From Pseudomonadota bacterium (GTDB lineage: Bacteria; Pseudomonadota; Gammaproteobacteria; Burkholderiales; Burkholderiaceae_B): a stretch of DNA of 64,000 nt. This document shows positions 54,295 to 64,000 of the stretch, piece by piece. Position 1 is the first letter of the stretch. Each line of letters begins with the position of its first letter. A program made the position numbers and the translations under genes. Under the pieces are notes generated by a model. That model was not told the origin of the DNA. It saw nothing but the letters and a program-made list of their open reading frames with translations, and ran no database searches. The stretch lies in contig JAFACG010000010.1 of NCBI GenBank assembly GCA_023425645.1, positions 62,001-126,000 on the forward strand, read 5' to 3'.

Positions 54295-54785
54295 GAAGGG
54301 TTCGTTGCAGATTCAGTAGAATGGATCTGTTGATCGATAGCAGAATGGGACTTTGTAAAGACGCCGTTCAAGGAGCTCGAGGGGCAGGCTGGGCTGACTG
54401 CTTGCCGGTGCTGCGCACCGGTGCCCTGGTCGGTCCACGTAGCCGGGCGCGTCGTTAACTCCGGCGGGTTGCTCGCCTCCCAGGCGAGCAACAAGCGCCG
54501 CCGTCGAGCAGAACGACGCTTGCACCCCGTCCCCGCGTCCCGCCTGCGGCAAGCCTGACCCGCCCTACCTGCCCCTCGAGCTCCTTGAACGGCTCACAAT
54601 GCCCACTGTATCGGTCATCCTGCATGATTTGCTGCAACGCGCTTCAAAGATGGAACTAACACTGCAATTGGAGTGATGCGCTGCCAATCCTGCATGAGTG
54701 GTTTTTCGCAAAACCCATCCCTGCTATCGAACAGCCGCCTCGCCCCAATAAAAATTGCAGGGCATCCAGATAAAAGCGGCCAGTA
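54295..54785. other. non-coding gap containing an inverted-repeat element
   Basis: About 490 bases between the MidA-like gene and cca. The 231-bp element at 54363-54593 occupies its centre. Frames on both strands here are low-confidence and read through the repeat. Confidence 0.6.
54363..54593. repeat. 231-bp element bounded by a 26-bp perfect inverted repeat
   Basis: The arms at 54363-54388 and 54568-54593 are perfect reverse complements, with a further GGGC/GCCC pair inside. Within are two more hairpins, one with the 11-bp stem GTTGCTCGCCT/AGGCGAGCAAC. No transposase. The form is that of a MITE or large repeat element of the genome. Confidence 0.65.
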
Positions 54786-55940
54786 TCAGGCCGCCCTCTC
54801 CATGGCCTCAAGCCGCGCAGCGCGTACGGCTTCGCGGATCCGGCCCGGTTCCTTCGTGTAGCGCGCCGCCACCGCGCCGGCATCCACCGCCGCCATGGCC
54901 TGGCGCAGGTGTTCCCAGTCGTCCACCGGCACATCCCGCAGGCAGGCCGCGGCGGCCAGCAGCTCGGCAAAGCGCCCCGGCTTGCGCAAGGCGTCCAGAT
55001 GCTCCATGACACCCAGAGCCAGTTCCACCTGGCGGCGCGGCTGCAACAGGGCGGAATCCGCCAGGAGCACGGGCAGCAGGCGGGCCTGGTCCTTCCATTC
55101 GGACGGCGCCCGGACCTGGACCGCGACTTCGGCGGGGTCTTCGGAAACATGGCACAGAATGGCGAAACGTCCCGCCATGGGCAGGCCGCGCTCACAGGCC
55201 GCCTGCACCCGTTCGCCGACCTCGTCGGTGTAGGCCAGGCCGGGCATGACGCGCTCCAGCGCGCCCACTTCCCGCAGGACCTCGAACATGCGCGCCGGGC
55301 GCTGCGCCGCCAGGCCCTTGGCCAATTCCATGTAGACCCGCTCGGCCACCAGCTCGTCGACCTCGCCCTGCTCCACCAGCTCTCGCGCCAGGGCCCAGGT
55401 ATCGTCCGCCACCTGGAACTGCGTGAAGCGCGCGGCAAAGCGCGCCAGCCGCAGCAGGCGCACCGGGTCCTCGCTGAAAGCCGTGCCCACATGCCGCAAC
55501 AGGCGCGCCTGCAGATCGGCAAGACCATTCAGGGGATCCTGCAGGCGGCCCTGCTTGTCCACGGCCATGGCATTGATGGTCAGGTCGCGGCGGCGCAGGT
55601 CGTCAGCCAGGGTGACATCCGTGCCGGTATAGAAAGTGAAGCCCTTGTAGCCCCGGCCCGACTTGCGTTCGGTGCGGGCCAGGGCGAATTCTTCCTTGGT
55701 GCGCGGATTCAGGAAGACGGGGAAATCCCCGCCCACCGGCACGAAACCGCGTTCGGCCAAGTCCTCGGGACGCGCGCCCACCACCACCCAGTCCCGGTCG
55801 CCGGCCGGCAGGTCCAGCAAGGCGTCGCGCACCGCGCCGCCCACCACATAGACGTCCAGCCCCTCCAGCAAGGGGTCCGGGCGGCCCATGATGGCGGCCA
55901 GGGCCGCCTGCTGGCGGGCGTCGAGCATGGCGTCCGCCAT
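54786..55940 (-). CDS. cca: CCA-adding tRNA nucleotidyltransferase
   Basis: A 384-residue class II nucleotidyltransferase that adds or repairs the 3' CCA of tRNAs. Motifs are YVVGGAVRDALLDL, GDRDWVVVG with the catalytic Asp-x-Asp, and RRRDLTINAMAVD. A later FAILCHVSEDP takes the place of the HD-type phosphohydrolase motif, so the extra activity of E. coli-type enzymes is probably absent. The ATG at 55940 overlaps the stop of the upstream transglycosylase (TGATG), so the genes are translationally coupled. Confidence 0.9.
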   Translation of the reverse strand: MADAMLDARQQAALAAIMGRPDPLLEGLDVYVVGGAVRDALLDLPAGDRDWVVVGARPEDLAERGFVPVGGDFPVFLNPRTKEEFALARTERKSGRGYKGFTFYTGTDVTLADDLRRRDLTINAMAVDKQGRLQDPLNGLADLQARLLRHVGTAFSEDPVRLLRLARFAARFTQFQVADDTWALARELVEQGEVDELVAERVYMELAKGLAAQRPARMFEVLREVGALERVMPGLAYTDEVGERVQAACERGLPMAGRFAILCHVSEDPAEVAVQVRAPSEWKDQARLLPVLLADSALLQPRRQVELALGVMEHLDALRKPGRFAELLAAAACLRDVPVDDWEHLRQAMAAVDAGAVAARYTKEPGRIREAVRAARLEAMERAA

Positions 55941-58048
55941 CAGGGCAGCGATGCGGTGGTGACGCCGCTGGGGCTGACCGAGCCCAGGCGCGCCTTGAGC
56001 GACTGGGGCTGGCCGCTGAACAGCATGGAGTAATACGTGGCGTTGGACAGCACGTTCTTCACATACAGGCGTGTTTCCGTAAAGGGGATGGTCTCCGCGA
56101 AGATGGCGCCTTCCACCGTGCCGTTCAGGCGCGAACGCCACTGGATGGGGCGTCCGGGGCCGGCGTTGTAGCCCGCCGAGGCCAACACCTGAGAGCCGCC
56201 CAGCTGGCCCAGCACCATGTTCAGGTAATTGGTGCCCAGCACCGTGTTCACTTCGAATTCGTTCACGCGCGCGGGCGAGAAATCCGCCATGTCTATCTTC
56301 TTGGCCACCCAGCGCGCCGTGGCCGGCATCAGCTGCATCAGGCCGGATGCGCCCACGCCGGAGCGCGCATCGGTGATGAAGCGCGATTCCTGGCGGATCA
56401 GGCCGTAGACCCAGGCCGGATCTAGGTTGATGGACTTGGCCTGTTCGGTGACCCGGCCCTCGAACGGCGCGATGAAGCGCTGGCTGAAGTCGATCTCGTT
56501 CTTGGTCAGCAGGGAGGTGTTCACGACGCGGTCGTAGATGTGCTGCTCGCGGGCGAACTCGGCCGCCGCGCGCAACTGGCGGTCGTTCATGCCGCGCAGC
56601 GCGAAGTTCCATTCAGGCACGGCTTCGGGACGCCAGCCCAGCTTGAACAGCTCCACGGCCCGCAACAAACCGGCGTTGGTGCGCGCATCCTGCATGTCCT
56701 GCGGGGTCAGCGGCGCGGGCTGGGGGGGCAGCATCGGAGTCAGGCCCAGTTCTTCGGTGGCCAGCTGGCCATAGAAGTTCAGGTCGCCCGTGATGGACTG
56801 GAATTCGGCCCGCGCCTGCTCCTTGTGGCCCAGGGCCTGCTGGGCGCGGGCGTGCCAGTACACCCAGACGGGTTCGGCGCGCTGGGCCGGGCCCATCTTG
56901 TTGACGGCGGCGGCCACCTGCTTCCAGTCGATCTGGGCTTCGCGCAGTTCGGCGCGCACCTGCCAGGCATGGTTGTAGTCCGTCATGGGCGTGCGGCCGG
57001 AGCGCCGGTACCACTTGGTTGCGTCATTTTCCACACGCAAGGCGCTGACCAGGCCGAACTGTCCCCAGACCCAGTTCAGGCTCTCCTGGGGAATCTTGCC
57101 GGCCCAGGTCCGGTCTATGTAGGCGGCGGCCTTCTCACGGTCGCCGCGGGCCAGCCGCGACAGGGCCAGCGTCACCAGCTCGGGATTGACGTTACTGCGC
57201 CCGGCCTGCTGGTCCAGCCACTTCTGCGGCGAGGCCATCAAGGCGGTGTAGTCCTTCATCTGCGGGCCGGTGAAGATGATGGCGGCCAGCCGGCGGGCCT
57301 GTTCGGGCTTGCCGTTCTCCAGGGCTTCGCGCATCAGGTCGCGCACCTGGTGGGTGCTGATGACCTTGCGGGCGTACAGCTGGTCCAATGCCGACCAGCA
57401 AGCGCGGCTGGGCGCAAAGGACTCCAGCAGATCGGTGACGTTCACGCCCTCGCCGGCCACGTTCTGCGCCAGCGCGACGGAACACTTGACCATGGATGTG
57501 GGCGCCTCCACCGGCCAGAGTTCACGCACCAGCTTGTAGTTGCCGGCGCGGGCCGCCGCCACGATCCAGTCGGATTTCAGGCGATTGGCCAGGTATTCGT
57601 CCTGGTTGCCGGCCAGGAACAGGCGCACCTGATCGTCGGGCACGGGCAGGGAGTCGTCCTGCAGGATGCGGCGCAGGCGCCAGTATTCGGCATAGGAGCC
57701 CAGCACGGGATCGTCGGCGGCCACGGGCGCCAGCGCATCGAGCGCGGCCCAGCGCTTGGCGTTGACGGCTTCGCGGGCTTCGATCAAGGCCTGGCGCGCC
57801 ACGGGTGGCACCGGAGGCAGGCTGTCCCAGCGGCGCGCGGCCTCCTTGGCCGGCGGCAAGGCGGGCGCAGCCAGGGCGATCTGCTGGGTTGGGGCGGACG
57901 TATTGGCCTGGGCCTGGGGCTGCTCGGCGCCGGCGCAGCCCGCCAGCCCCACGGCCACTACCAGCAAGGTGCTCAGCGAAGGGCGCTGGAAAGCAGGCGG
58001 CGTGCCCCAGCCACGTGTTTTCTGGTACTTTAGCTGATCGATACCCAT
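55940..58048 (-). CDS. slt: soluble lytic murein transglycosylase (Slt-type)
   Basis: About 702 residues. The N-terminus ends its hydrophobic segment with LAGC (35-38), a lipobox, so it is probably a lipoprotein attached to the outer membrane. A long helical superhelix follows, then the goose-lysozyme-like catalytic domain with IRQESRFITDARSGVGASGLMQLMPATARWVA (catalytic Glu in QES) and AGYNAGPGR. It cleaves peptidoglycan to 1,6-anhydro-muropeptides. The ATG at 58048 has AAAGG 8 bases upstream and is preferred to 58075. It is coupled to cca downstream. Confidence 0.85.
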   Translation of the reverse strand: MGIDQLKYQKTRGWGTPPAFQRPSLSTLLVVAVGLAGCAGAEQPQAQANTSAPTQQIALAAPALPPAKEAARRWDSLPPVPPVARQALIEAREAVNAKRWAALDALAPVAADDPVLGSYAEYWRLRRILQDDSLPVPDDQVRLFLAGNQDEYLANRLKSDWIVAAARAGNYKLVRELWPVEAPTSMVKCSVALAQNVAGEGVNVTDLLESFAPSRACWSALDQLYARKVISTHQVRDLMREALENGKPEQARRLAAIIFTGPQMKDYTALMASPQKWLDQQAGRSNVNPELVTLALSRLARGDREKAAAYIDRTWAGKIPQESLNWVWGQFGLVSALRVENDATKWYRRSGRTPMTDYNHAWQVRAELREAQIDWKQVAAAVNKMGPAQRAEPVWVYWHARAQQALGHKEQARAEFQSITGDLNFYGQLATEELGLTPMLPPQPAPLTPQDMQDARTNAGLLRAVELFKLGWRPEAVPEWNFALRGMNDRQLRAAAEFAREQHIYDRVVNTSLLTKNEIDFSQRFIAPFEGRVTEQAKSINLDPAWVYGLIRQESRFITDARSGVGASGLMQLMPATARWVAKKIDMADFSPARVNEFEVNTVLGTNYLNMVLGQLGGSQVLASAGYNAGPGRPIQWRSRLNGTVEGAIFAETIPFTETRLYVKNVLSNATYYSMLFSGQPQSLKARLGSVSPSGVTTASLP

Positions 58049-58073
58049 TGTGACGGCCTTTAAAAAATCACCC

Positions 58074-58703
58074 ATGATTCAGAACGTAGAGCATAACGCA
58101 GTCGACCTGCGCACGCGACTAAAAGACCTGCGCGCAGGGCAGCCCTCCATCGAGACCAACCGGGGCGGCCTGCTGATCCGGGGCCGCCTGTTCACCTGGC
58201 TGGCCACCAACCGCAGCCGCCTGCGCGAGCAGGGCCGTCCGGAGCCGAAAACCATCGCCGCCTTCTGGCCGGTGCAGGGCGAACCGGACCTGCGTCCGTT
58301 GCTGGCCCAATGGGTGGAGGAAGAAGGGCTGAACGTCTGCCTGCCCGTCGTGGAACAGCCCGACTCGCCGCTGGTCTTTCGCGAATGGACCCCGGACACC
58401 CCCATGGAAAAGGGCCGCTACGACATCCAGATCCCGGTATCGCAAGTAGCCCCGCCGCCCGACATCGTGCTGGTGCCCACGCTGGGCTACACCCGCCAGG
58501 GCGATCGCGTAGGCTATGGCAAAGGATATTACGACCGCACGCTGGCCGCACTCAAGCAGCAGGGCCACGCCTTCACCAGCGTGGGCATCGCCTGGGCGGT
58601 GGGCGATCTGTCCGGCACGGCCTACCAGCCCGCCCCCCACGACCAGCGGCTGGACACCATCCTGACCGACAAGGGCTGGGCGGTGCCCGCGCCGGAACTG
58701 TAG
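58074..58703 (+). CDS. 5-formyltetrahydrofolate cyclo-ligase
   Basis: A 209-residue enzyme that converts 5-formyl-THF to 5,10-methenyl-THF using ATP, returning folate to the one-carbon pool. The ATP/phosphate loop GYGKGYYDRTLA and the preceding VPTLGYTRQGDRVG are the family signature. The ATG at 58074 is chosen; a GTG at 58050 in frame is possible, and neither has a clear ribosome-binding site. It is divergent from the transglycosylase gene with almost no space, so promoters overlap the coding regions. Confidence 0.85.
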   Translation: MIQNVEHNAVDLRTRLKDLRAGQPSIETNRGGLLIRGRLFTWLATNRSRLREQGRPEPKTIAAFWPVQGEPDLRPLLAQWVEEEGLNVCLPVVEQPDSPLVFREWTPDTPMEKGRYDIQIPVSQVAPPPDIVLVPTLGYTRQGDRVGYGKGYYDRTLAALKQQGHAFTSVGIAWAVGDLSGTAYQPAPHDQRLDTILTDKGWAVPAPEL

Positions 58704-58733
58704 GCCGGCAGGCAAGGACAGCCTTTTAAAAAG

Positions 58734-58767
58734 AAAACCCGCCGGGCTTGCGCCGGGCGGGTTTTTC
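58734..58767. terminator. bidirectional hairpin terminator
   Basis: A GC-rich stem (arms AAACCCGCCGG and CCGGGCGGGTTT with one bulge) flanked by A and T runs, between the converging cyclo-ligase and metF genes. Confidence 0.75.
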
Positions 58768-58786
58768 AATGGGCGGCAGGAAAGGA

Positions 58787-59626
58787 TCAGCGCCAGTTCA
58801 GATTGGGCACGATGGCCATGCTGGCGTCCGCCCCGTTCAGGGTGTACATGTGCAGGCCGGGCGCGCCGCCGTCCAGAAGATCCTGGCACAGGCGCGAGAT
58901 CACATCGATGCCGAAGGCGCGTATGGACGCGCGATCGTCACCGAAGTCCGCCAGGCGCAGGCGTATCCAGCGCGGCACTTCCGCGCCGCACATATTGGAA
59001 AAACGCAGCAGTTGCGCCGAGTTGGTGATGGGCATGATGCCGGGGATGATGGGCACCGTGACTCCCTTGGCCCGGGCGCGCTCCACGAAGCTGAAGTAGG
59101 CGTCCGGGTTGAAGAAGTACTGGGTGATCGCCCCGTGCGCGCCCGCCTTCACCTTGGTCACGAAATGCGCCAGGTCGTCCTCGAAGCCAGTGGCCTGGGG
59201 ATGCATTTCAGGATAGGCGGCCACTTCGATGTGGAAATGATCGCCATAGCGCTCGCGGATGAAGGCCACCAGGTCGCTGGCGTAGCGCAGCTCGCCCGCG
59301 CCGCCGCCCATGCCCGAAGGCAGGTCGCCGCGCAGGGCCACGATGCGCCGTATGCCCTGCTGGCGATAGCTGTCCAGCAGCTCGGCCAGCTGTTCACGGT
59401 TGGCGCCGATGCAGGACAGGTGCGGGGCCACGTCGAACCCCAGCTTCTGCAGCAGTTCCACGGCACCCACCGTGCCCGCGCGCGTGGAGCCGCCCGCCCC
59501 GAAGGTGACGCTGACATAGGCCGGATTCAGGCCGATCAGGGATTTGGCCGAGCGCACGAGCTTTTCCTGGGCCGCGATGTCGCGCGGGGGGAAGAACTCG
59601 AGGCTCAGCGTTTGCTTATTTGTCAT
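58787..59626 (-). CDS. metF: 5,10-methylenetetrahydrofolate reductase
   Basis: A 279-residue flavoprotein making 5-methyl-THF for methionine synthesis. Visible features are the N-terminal SLEFFPPRD, VSVTFGAGGS, the FAD region HLSCIGANREQL and ITQYFFNPDAYFSF. It overlaps the upstream membrane-protein gene by 4 bases (ATGA), and sits downstream of ahcY on the same strand, so methionine-cycle genes are grouped. Confidence 0.93.
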   Translation of the reverse strand: MTNKQTLSLEFFPPRDIAAQEKLVRSAKSLIGLNPAYVSVTFGAGGSTRAGTVGAVELLQKLGFDVAPHLSCIGANREQLAELLDSYRQQGIRRIVALRGDLPSGMGGGAGELRYASDLVAFIRERYGDHFHIEVAAYPEMHPQATGFEDDLAHFVTKVKAGAHGAITQYFFNPDAYFSFVERARAKGVTVPIIPGIMPITNSAQLLRFSNMCGAEVPRWIRLRLADFGDDRASIRAFGIDVISRLCQDLLDGGAPGLHMYTLNGADASMAIVPNLNWR

Positions 59627-59961
59627 TTGACCAACAATCCAGACAGCAGCCCGGAGACCAGGCTGTAGACGATAGCCCCGATGACCGCCCACCAGAACCC
59701 GTTGACCTGGAAGCCTTTGAGGATGGAGCCGGCGAACCAGAACACCAGTGCATTGAGCACCAGCAGGAACAATCCCAGGGTCACGATGGTGATGGGCAGC
59801 GTCAGCAGCACCAGCACGGGCTTGACCAGCGTATTGAGCAGGCCCAGCACCAGCGCGGCGATCAGCGCCGAGCCAAAGGACGCCACGGTGATGCCGGGCA
59901 GGATATAGGCGACAACCAGCAAGGCGACAGCGTTCAGGATCCAGACGAGTAGCAAGGTCAT
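59623..59961 (-). CDS. phage holin-family (DUF360-like) membrane protein
   Basis: A 112-residue membrane protein with four hydrophobic helices, including IAALVLGLLNTLVKPVLVLLTLPITIVTLGLF, the family signature. The name comes from sequence similarity; the gene is a stable chromosomal one between ahcY and metF and not part of a prophage. It overlaps metF by 4 bases and begins about 45 bases after the ahcY stop, so ahcY - this gene - metF is probably one transcript. Confidence 0.8.
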   Translation of the reverse strand: MTLLLVWILNAVALLVVAYILPGITVASFGSALIAALVLGLLNTLVKPVLVLLTLPITIVTLGLFLLVLNALVFWFAGSILKGFQVNGFWWAVIGAIVYSLVSGLLSGLLVK

Positions 59962-60006
59962 GATAGGACTCCAAAAAACGGCGTGCGAAGACGCGTGGGC
60001 GTGGAC

Positions 60007-61404
<1,398 letters not shown>

Positions 61405-61475
61405 AGTTGGGCTCCGTAATACGGCACGCAGACTGCGACGCGAGCGATGCGGCCCGCCAGCAGCCTGCCGTGCAG

Positions 61476-61572
61476 GTCGTGGCGAGCGTCGTTCTTGTGG
61501 GCGGCGATGCGCCCATCCATGGTCCGAGCCTGGCAAGACGCACGGGTCTTGTCGCAACGCCCCTCGGGCATG
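61476..61572 (-). promoter_or_regulatory. SAH riboswitch upstream of ahcY
   Basis: Read on the minus strand, CCGAGGGGCGUUGCGAC is followed by CCAGGCUCGG, which closes stem P1 (CCGAG/CUCGG), and then AACGACGCUC, whose ACGCUC can pair with GGGCGU to make the pseudoknot. These conserved parts and their order match the SAH aptamer that turns on ahcY when SAH builds up. It ends about 70 bases before the GTG start. Confidence 0.85.
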
Positions 61573-61635
61573 GAAATGATGCGGGTAATTGTACTCGTTT
61601 GCGTCGCCTTGGGAAGCGGGCGCCGCGGGGAAAGA

Positions 61636-61863
61636 TCAATATTTGTTGCGGCGCGGGTAGCCCTGGGCGGTGATGCGGTCCCAGACCAGATCCTTTTCGT
61701 CCTGGCTCATGAAGACCCAGTTGGCCACCTCCATGGCGGTGCGCCCGCAGCCCCGGCAGATGTCGTCGTACAGCGTGGAGCAGACGGCCACGCACGGCGA
61801 ATCCCGGCGGGTCAGGCGGTGGTCTTCGTCGGCGGTGGGCAGGGAGGAGTTCAGGGTGCTCAT
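61636..61863 (-). CDS. DUF1289 family cysteine-rich protein
   Basis: A 75-residue protein with SPCVAVCSTLYDDICRGCGRTAMEVANW, the four-cysteine DUF1289 motif, probably a zinc or Fe-S site. The ATG at 61863 is chosen because the motif region begins soon after. It lies just upstream of the ahcY riboswitch on the same strand. Function unknown. Confidence 0.75.
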   Translation of the reverse strand: MSTLNSSLPTADEDHRLTRRDSPCVAVCSTLYDDICRGCGRTAMEVANWVFMSQDEKDLVWDRITAQGYPRRNKY

Positions 61864-61951
61864 GGACAAAATAATAGCATTGGCTCGGGGCCGGATCCGC
61901 GCATGACCCTGCTGCCGGCAGGCTTGTGGCGGATTGGCCTCAGACAAAAAG

Positions 61952-61976
61952 AAAAGCCGCCCGCAGGCGGCTTTTT
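61952..61976 (-). terminator. hairpin terminator of metK
   Basis: Stem AGCCGCC/GGCGGCT (61955-61961 and 61966-61972) with loop CGCA and a T-run on the minus strand, 18 bases after the metK stop. Confidence 0.8.
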
Positions 61977-61993
61977 CCTTGCAGAGCAAGCAG

Positions 61994-63157
61994 TTAGATG
62001 GCGTGGCGCAGCACCTGGGCCTTGTCGGTGGCTTCCCAGCTGAACTCGGGTTCGCTGCGGCCGAAGTGACCGTAGGCCGCCGTCTTGGCGTAGATGGGCC
62101 GCTGCAGGTCCAGCATCTCGATGATGCCGCGCGGACGCAGGTCGAAGTGGGCGCGCACCAGCTTGGCGATCTCGGCGTCGGGCAGCACGCCCGTGCCTTC
62201 GGTGTAGATCGTGATGTTGATGGGCTCGGCCACGCCGATGGCGTAGCTGAGCTGCACCTGGCACTGGCGCGCCAGGCCGGCGGCCACGATGTTCTTGGCC
62301 ACGTAGCGCGCCGCGTAGGCGGCCGAGCGGTCCACCTTGGACGGATCCTTGCCGGAGAAGGCGCCGCCGCCGTGCGGGCATGCGCCGCCGTAGGTGTCCA
62401 CGATGATCTTGCGCCCGGTCAGGCCGCAGTCGCCCTGCGGGCCGCCGATCACGAACTTGCCGGTGGGGTTGACCAGGAAGCGGGTCTTGTCGGACAGCAG
62501 GTCCTCGGGGATGCAGGGCCGGATGATGTGCTCGATGACGGCCTGGCGGATGTCTTCCTGGGAAATGTCGGGGGCGTGCTGCGTGGACAGCACCACGGTG
62601 TCCACTTCCACGGGACGGCCGTCCACGTAGCGGAAGGTGACCTGCGACTTGGCGTCCGGGCGCAGCCAGGCCAGGCGGCCGTCCTTGCGCAGTTCGCTCT
62701 GGCGCTGCACCAGGCGGTGGGCGTACCAGATGGGCGCTGGCATCAGGTCGGGGGTCTCGTCGCAGGCGTAGCCGAACATCAGGCCCTGGTCGCCGGCGCC
62801 CTGGTTCAGGATTTCCTCGGGGCTGCGGTCCACGCCCTGGGCGATGTCGGGCGATTGCTTGTCGTAGGCCACCAGCACGGCGCAGGACTTGTAGTCGATG
62901 CCGTAGTCGCCGTTGTCGTAGCCGATGCGCTTGATGGTGTCGCGCGCCACCTGGATGTAGTCCACGTTGGCGTGCGTGGTGATCTCGCCGGCCAGCACGA
63001 CCAGGCCGGTGTTGCACAGGGTCTCGGCGGCGACGCGGGCCTGGGGGTCCTGCTCGAAGATGGCATCCAGGATGGCGTCGGAGATCTGGTCCGCGACCTT
63101 GTCGGGATGGCCTTCGGAAACGGATTCGGACGTGAAGAGGAAATCGTTGTTGACCAC
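61994..63157 (-). CDS. metK: S-adenosylmethionine synthetase
   Basis: A 387-residue enzyme making SAM from methionine and ATP. Signatures are [20 protein letters not shown] (N-terminal ATP/metal site), [12 protein letters not shown] and [23 protein letters not shown]. The GAGDQG loop and full length agree with the bacterial family. The gene is preceded by a structured leader (63178-63224) and faces away from the acyltransferase gene, so their promoters share about 240 bases. Confidence 0.96.
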   Translation of the reverse strand: MVNNDFLFTSESVSEGHPDKVADQISDAILDAIFEQDPQARVAAETLCNTGLVVLAGEITTHANVDYIQVARDTIKRIGYDNGDYGIDYKSCAVLVAYDKQSPDIAQGVDRSPEEILNQGAGDQGLMFGYACDETPDLMPAPIWYAHRLVQRQSELRKDGRLAWLRPDAKSQVTFRYVDGRPVEVDTVVLSTQHAPDISQEDIRQAVIEHIIRPCIPEDLLSDKTRFLVNPTGKFVIGGPQGDCGLTGRKIIVDTYGGACPHGGGAFSGKDPSKVDRSAAYAARYVAKNIVAAGLARQCQVQLSYAIGVAEPINITIYTEGTGVLPDAEIAKLVRAHFDLRPRGIIEMLDLQRPIYAKTAAYGHFGRSEPEFSWEATDKAQVLRHAI

Positions 63158-63177
63158 AGCGTTGCTTCCTTGGGTAA

Positions 63178-63224
63178 GGGCTGAAGCTTCAGCCCGAGGT
63201 TGAACAAACTGCGTTGCACCTCGG
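63178..63224 (-). promoter_or_regulatory. structured leader upstream of metK
   Basis: An 18-bp perfect palindrome (GGGCTGAAGCTTCAGCCC, 63178-63195) overlaps by two bases a 7-bp stem-loop (CCGAGGT/ACCTCGG, 63194-63200 and 63218-63224) whose loop holds GCGTTGC on the plus strand. The word GCAACGC recurs nearer the metK start. This is about 20 bases before the ATG. It fits none of the SAM riboswitch consensus forms I know. Confidence 0.45.
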
Positions 63225-63397
63225 AGCCAGCGATGTGGTTACGATAGACGGGGCGCGACGCTTTAGCGGTTTATTGTGGACGGCAGGGCCGCCCTATCGC
63301 TCCGCAAGTTGTCGTTTAACTCAGCGATACAATCCATTTTAAGCGAAAATACGCAGTTGTTTCAGCAAAACCTACTTTTCATAGGATTGTCCGGCCC

Positions 63398-64000
63398 ATG
63401 TTAGCCGCTCTCTTGCGCCTGGCGGCTCGTCTGCCCCTACCCGTGCTGCACCTGCTGGGCAAGGCGGCGGGACGGCTGGTGTACGCATTTCCCGGTCGCT
63501 ACCGCCGCCGCCTACAGGCCAACTGCCGCCAGGCCGGCTACGACGACCCCGCCTTCTTTCGCCGGGCGGCCGGGCACGCCGGCGCCATGATCCTGGAGAC
63601 GCCGCGCGTCTGGCTGCACCCGGCCGATTGCCTGGCCCGCTGCACCGTGGACGATGAGCAGCTTCTGCGCGCCGCCCATGCCGAGGGGCGCGGCGTGCTC
63701 TACCTGACGCCGCACCTGGGCTGCTTCGAGATCACCGCCCGCTACATGGCGGGCCTGGGGCCGCTGACCGTCATGTTTCGTCCGCCGCGCCAGGCGTTCT
63801 TGGAACCGCTGATGATGGAATCGCGCGAGTTGCCCGGCCTGCACGCCGTGCCCGCCAACATGAAGGGGGTGCGCGAATTCGTGCGCGCTTTCCGCCAGGG
63901 CCAGTCGGTCGGCATGCTGCCCGACCAGGTGCCCAGCGGCGGCGACGGCGTCTGGGCGCCTTTCTTCGGCCGCCCCGCCCTGACCATGACCCTGGCCGGC
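63398..64000 (+). CDS. lipid A-type lysophospholipid acyltransferase (LpxL/HtrB-like), cut by the window edge
   Basis: 201 codons are visible and the frame is still open at the end of the window. The protein begins with a membrane-anchoring helix (MLAALLRLAARLPLPVLHLLGKAAG). Catalytic motifs are visible: TPHLGCFE (H-x4-E) and later MLPDQVPSGGDGVWAPFFGRPA, typical of LpxL/LpxM acyltransferases that add secondary acyl chains to lipid A. It is divergent from metK. Confidence 0.82.
   Translation, partial: MLAALLRLAARLPLPVLHLLGKAAGRLVYAFPGRYRRRLQANCRQAGYDDPAFFRRAAGHAGAMILETPRVWLHPADCLARCTVDDEQLLRAAHAEGRGVLYLTPHLGCFEITARYMAGLGPLTVMFRPPRQAFLEPLMMESRELPGLHAVPANMKGVREFVRAFRQGQSVGMLPDQVPSGGDGVWAPFFGRPALTMTLAG

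Noticed and set aside
59623..59961. A prophage holin
   Set aside because: No phage genes are nearby; it lies in a conserved methionine-cycle operon and the name is only a family label.
63158..63260. A SAM-II or SAH riboswitch before metK
   Set aside because: Some words recall the SAH aptamer, but the pseudoknot partner and loop residues do not fit, so only a structured leader is claimed.

Overview
The window looks like the chromosome of a high-GC betaproteobacterium of the family Alcaligenaceae (Bordetella/Achromobacter-like). This is inferred from the metF - ahcY - metK - acyltransferase neighbourhood, an SAH riboswitch before ahcY and strong GC3 bias. No species call is possible from sequence alone. 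About 60% is ordinary housekeeping DNA. The 10.8-41.9 kb part is a lower-GC accessory region that ends exactly at a tRNA-Leu(CAA) gene.

Left core (1-10.4 kb): a truncated rhomboid/beta-propeller protein, a DUF5993-DsbB pair, a YraQ-type permease, a class C beta-lactamase, a PhoD-like phosphatase, a small secreted protein, and a minus-strand group of DUF2243, two small proteins and a DUF892 ferritin-like protein.

Accessory region (10.8-41.9 kb): copies of the 3' end of tRNA-Leu(CAA) divide it into stacked segments. The intact tRNA is at 41862-41946. A perfect 54-bp copy is at 16899-16952, a 47/54 copy at 10828-10880, and a weak copy near 8098-8139. Decay increases with distance from the tRNA, as expected if elements inserted one after another at the same site. 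The inner element (about 25 kb) carries a tyrosine integrase beside its left end and paired CTGTGCACAG repeats mirrored at both ends. It also carries a five-gene operon (SNF2 helicase, AIPR protein, type III-like Mod, type III-like Res, GHKL-ATPase/nuclease) behind a small HTH gene. Further right are a plasmid-type replicon (four 22-bp-spaced iterons plus a TrfA-like initiator), a second large tyrosine-recombinase-like protein, a helicase with a possible nuclease tail, a zinc-ribbon/HEPN-like protein, an XRE regulator and an AlpA regulator. No conjugation genes are seen. The outer element (about 6 kb) has no integrase. It carries a DUF4917 protein, an MNT/HEPN pair, and a MazG-like gene coupled to an unusual GIY-YIG + DUF2075 ATPase + LexA-like S24 fusion. 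Most of the accessory genes look like anti-phage defence or mobile-element functions; the defence role is inference.

Right core (42-64 kb): AI-2E-family permease, nadE, ilvD, ppc, a TauE/SafE permease, a 1.7-kb AT-rich islet with two orphan genes that ends in a remnant of a second TauE-like 3' end, two methyltransferases, a 231-bp inverted-repeat element, cca and a lytic transglycosylase (overlapping by one base), 5-formyl-THF cyclo-ligase, and the methyl-cycle genes metF, ahcY (with SAH riboswitch) and metK. The metK gene has a structured leader and is divergent from a lipid A-type acyltransferase cut by the window edge. MetF, AhcY and MetK act together: MetF supplies methyl groups for methionine, MetK makes SAM, and AhcY removes the SAH left by methyltransferases.
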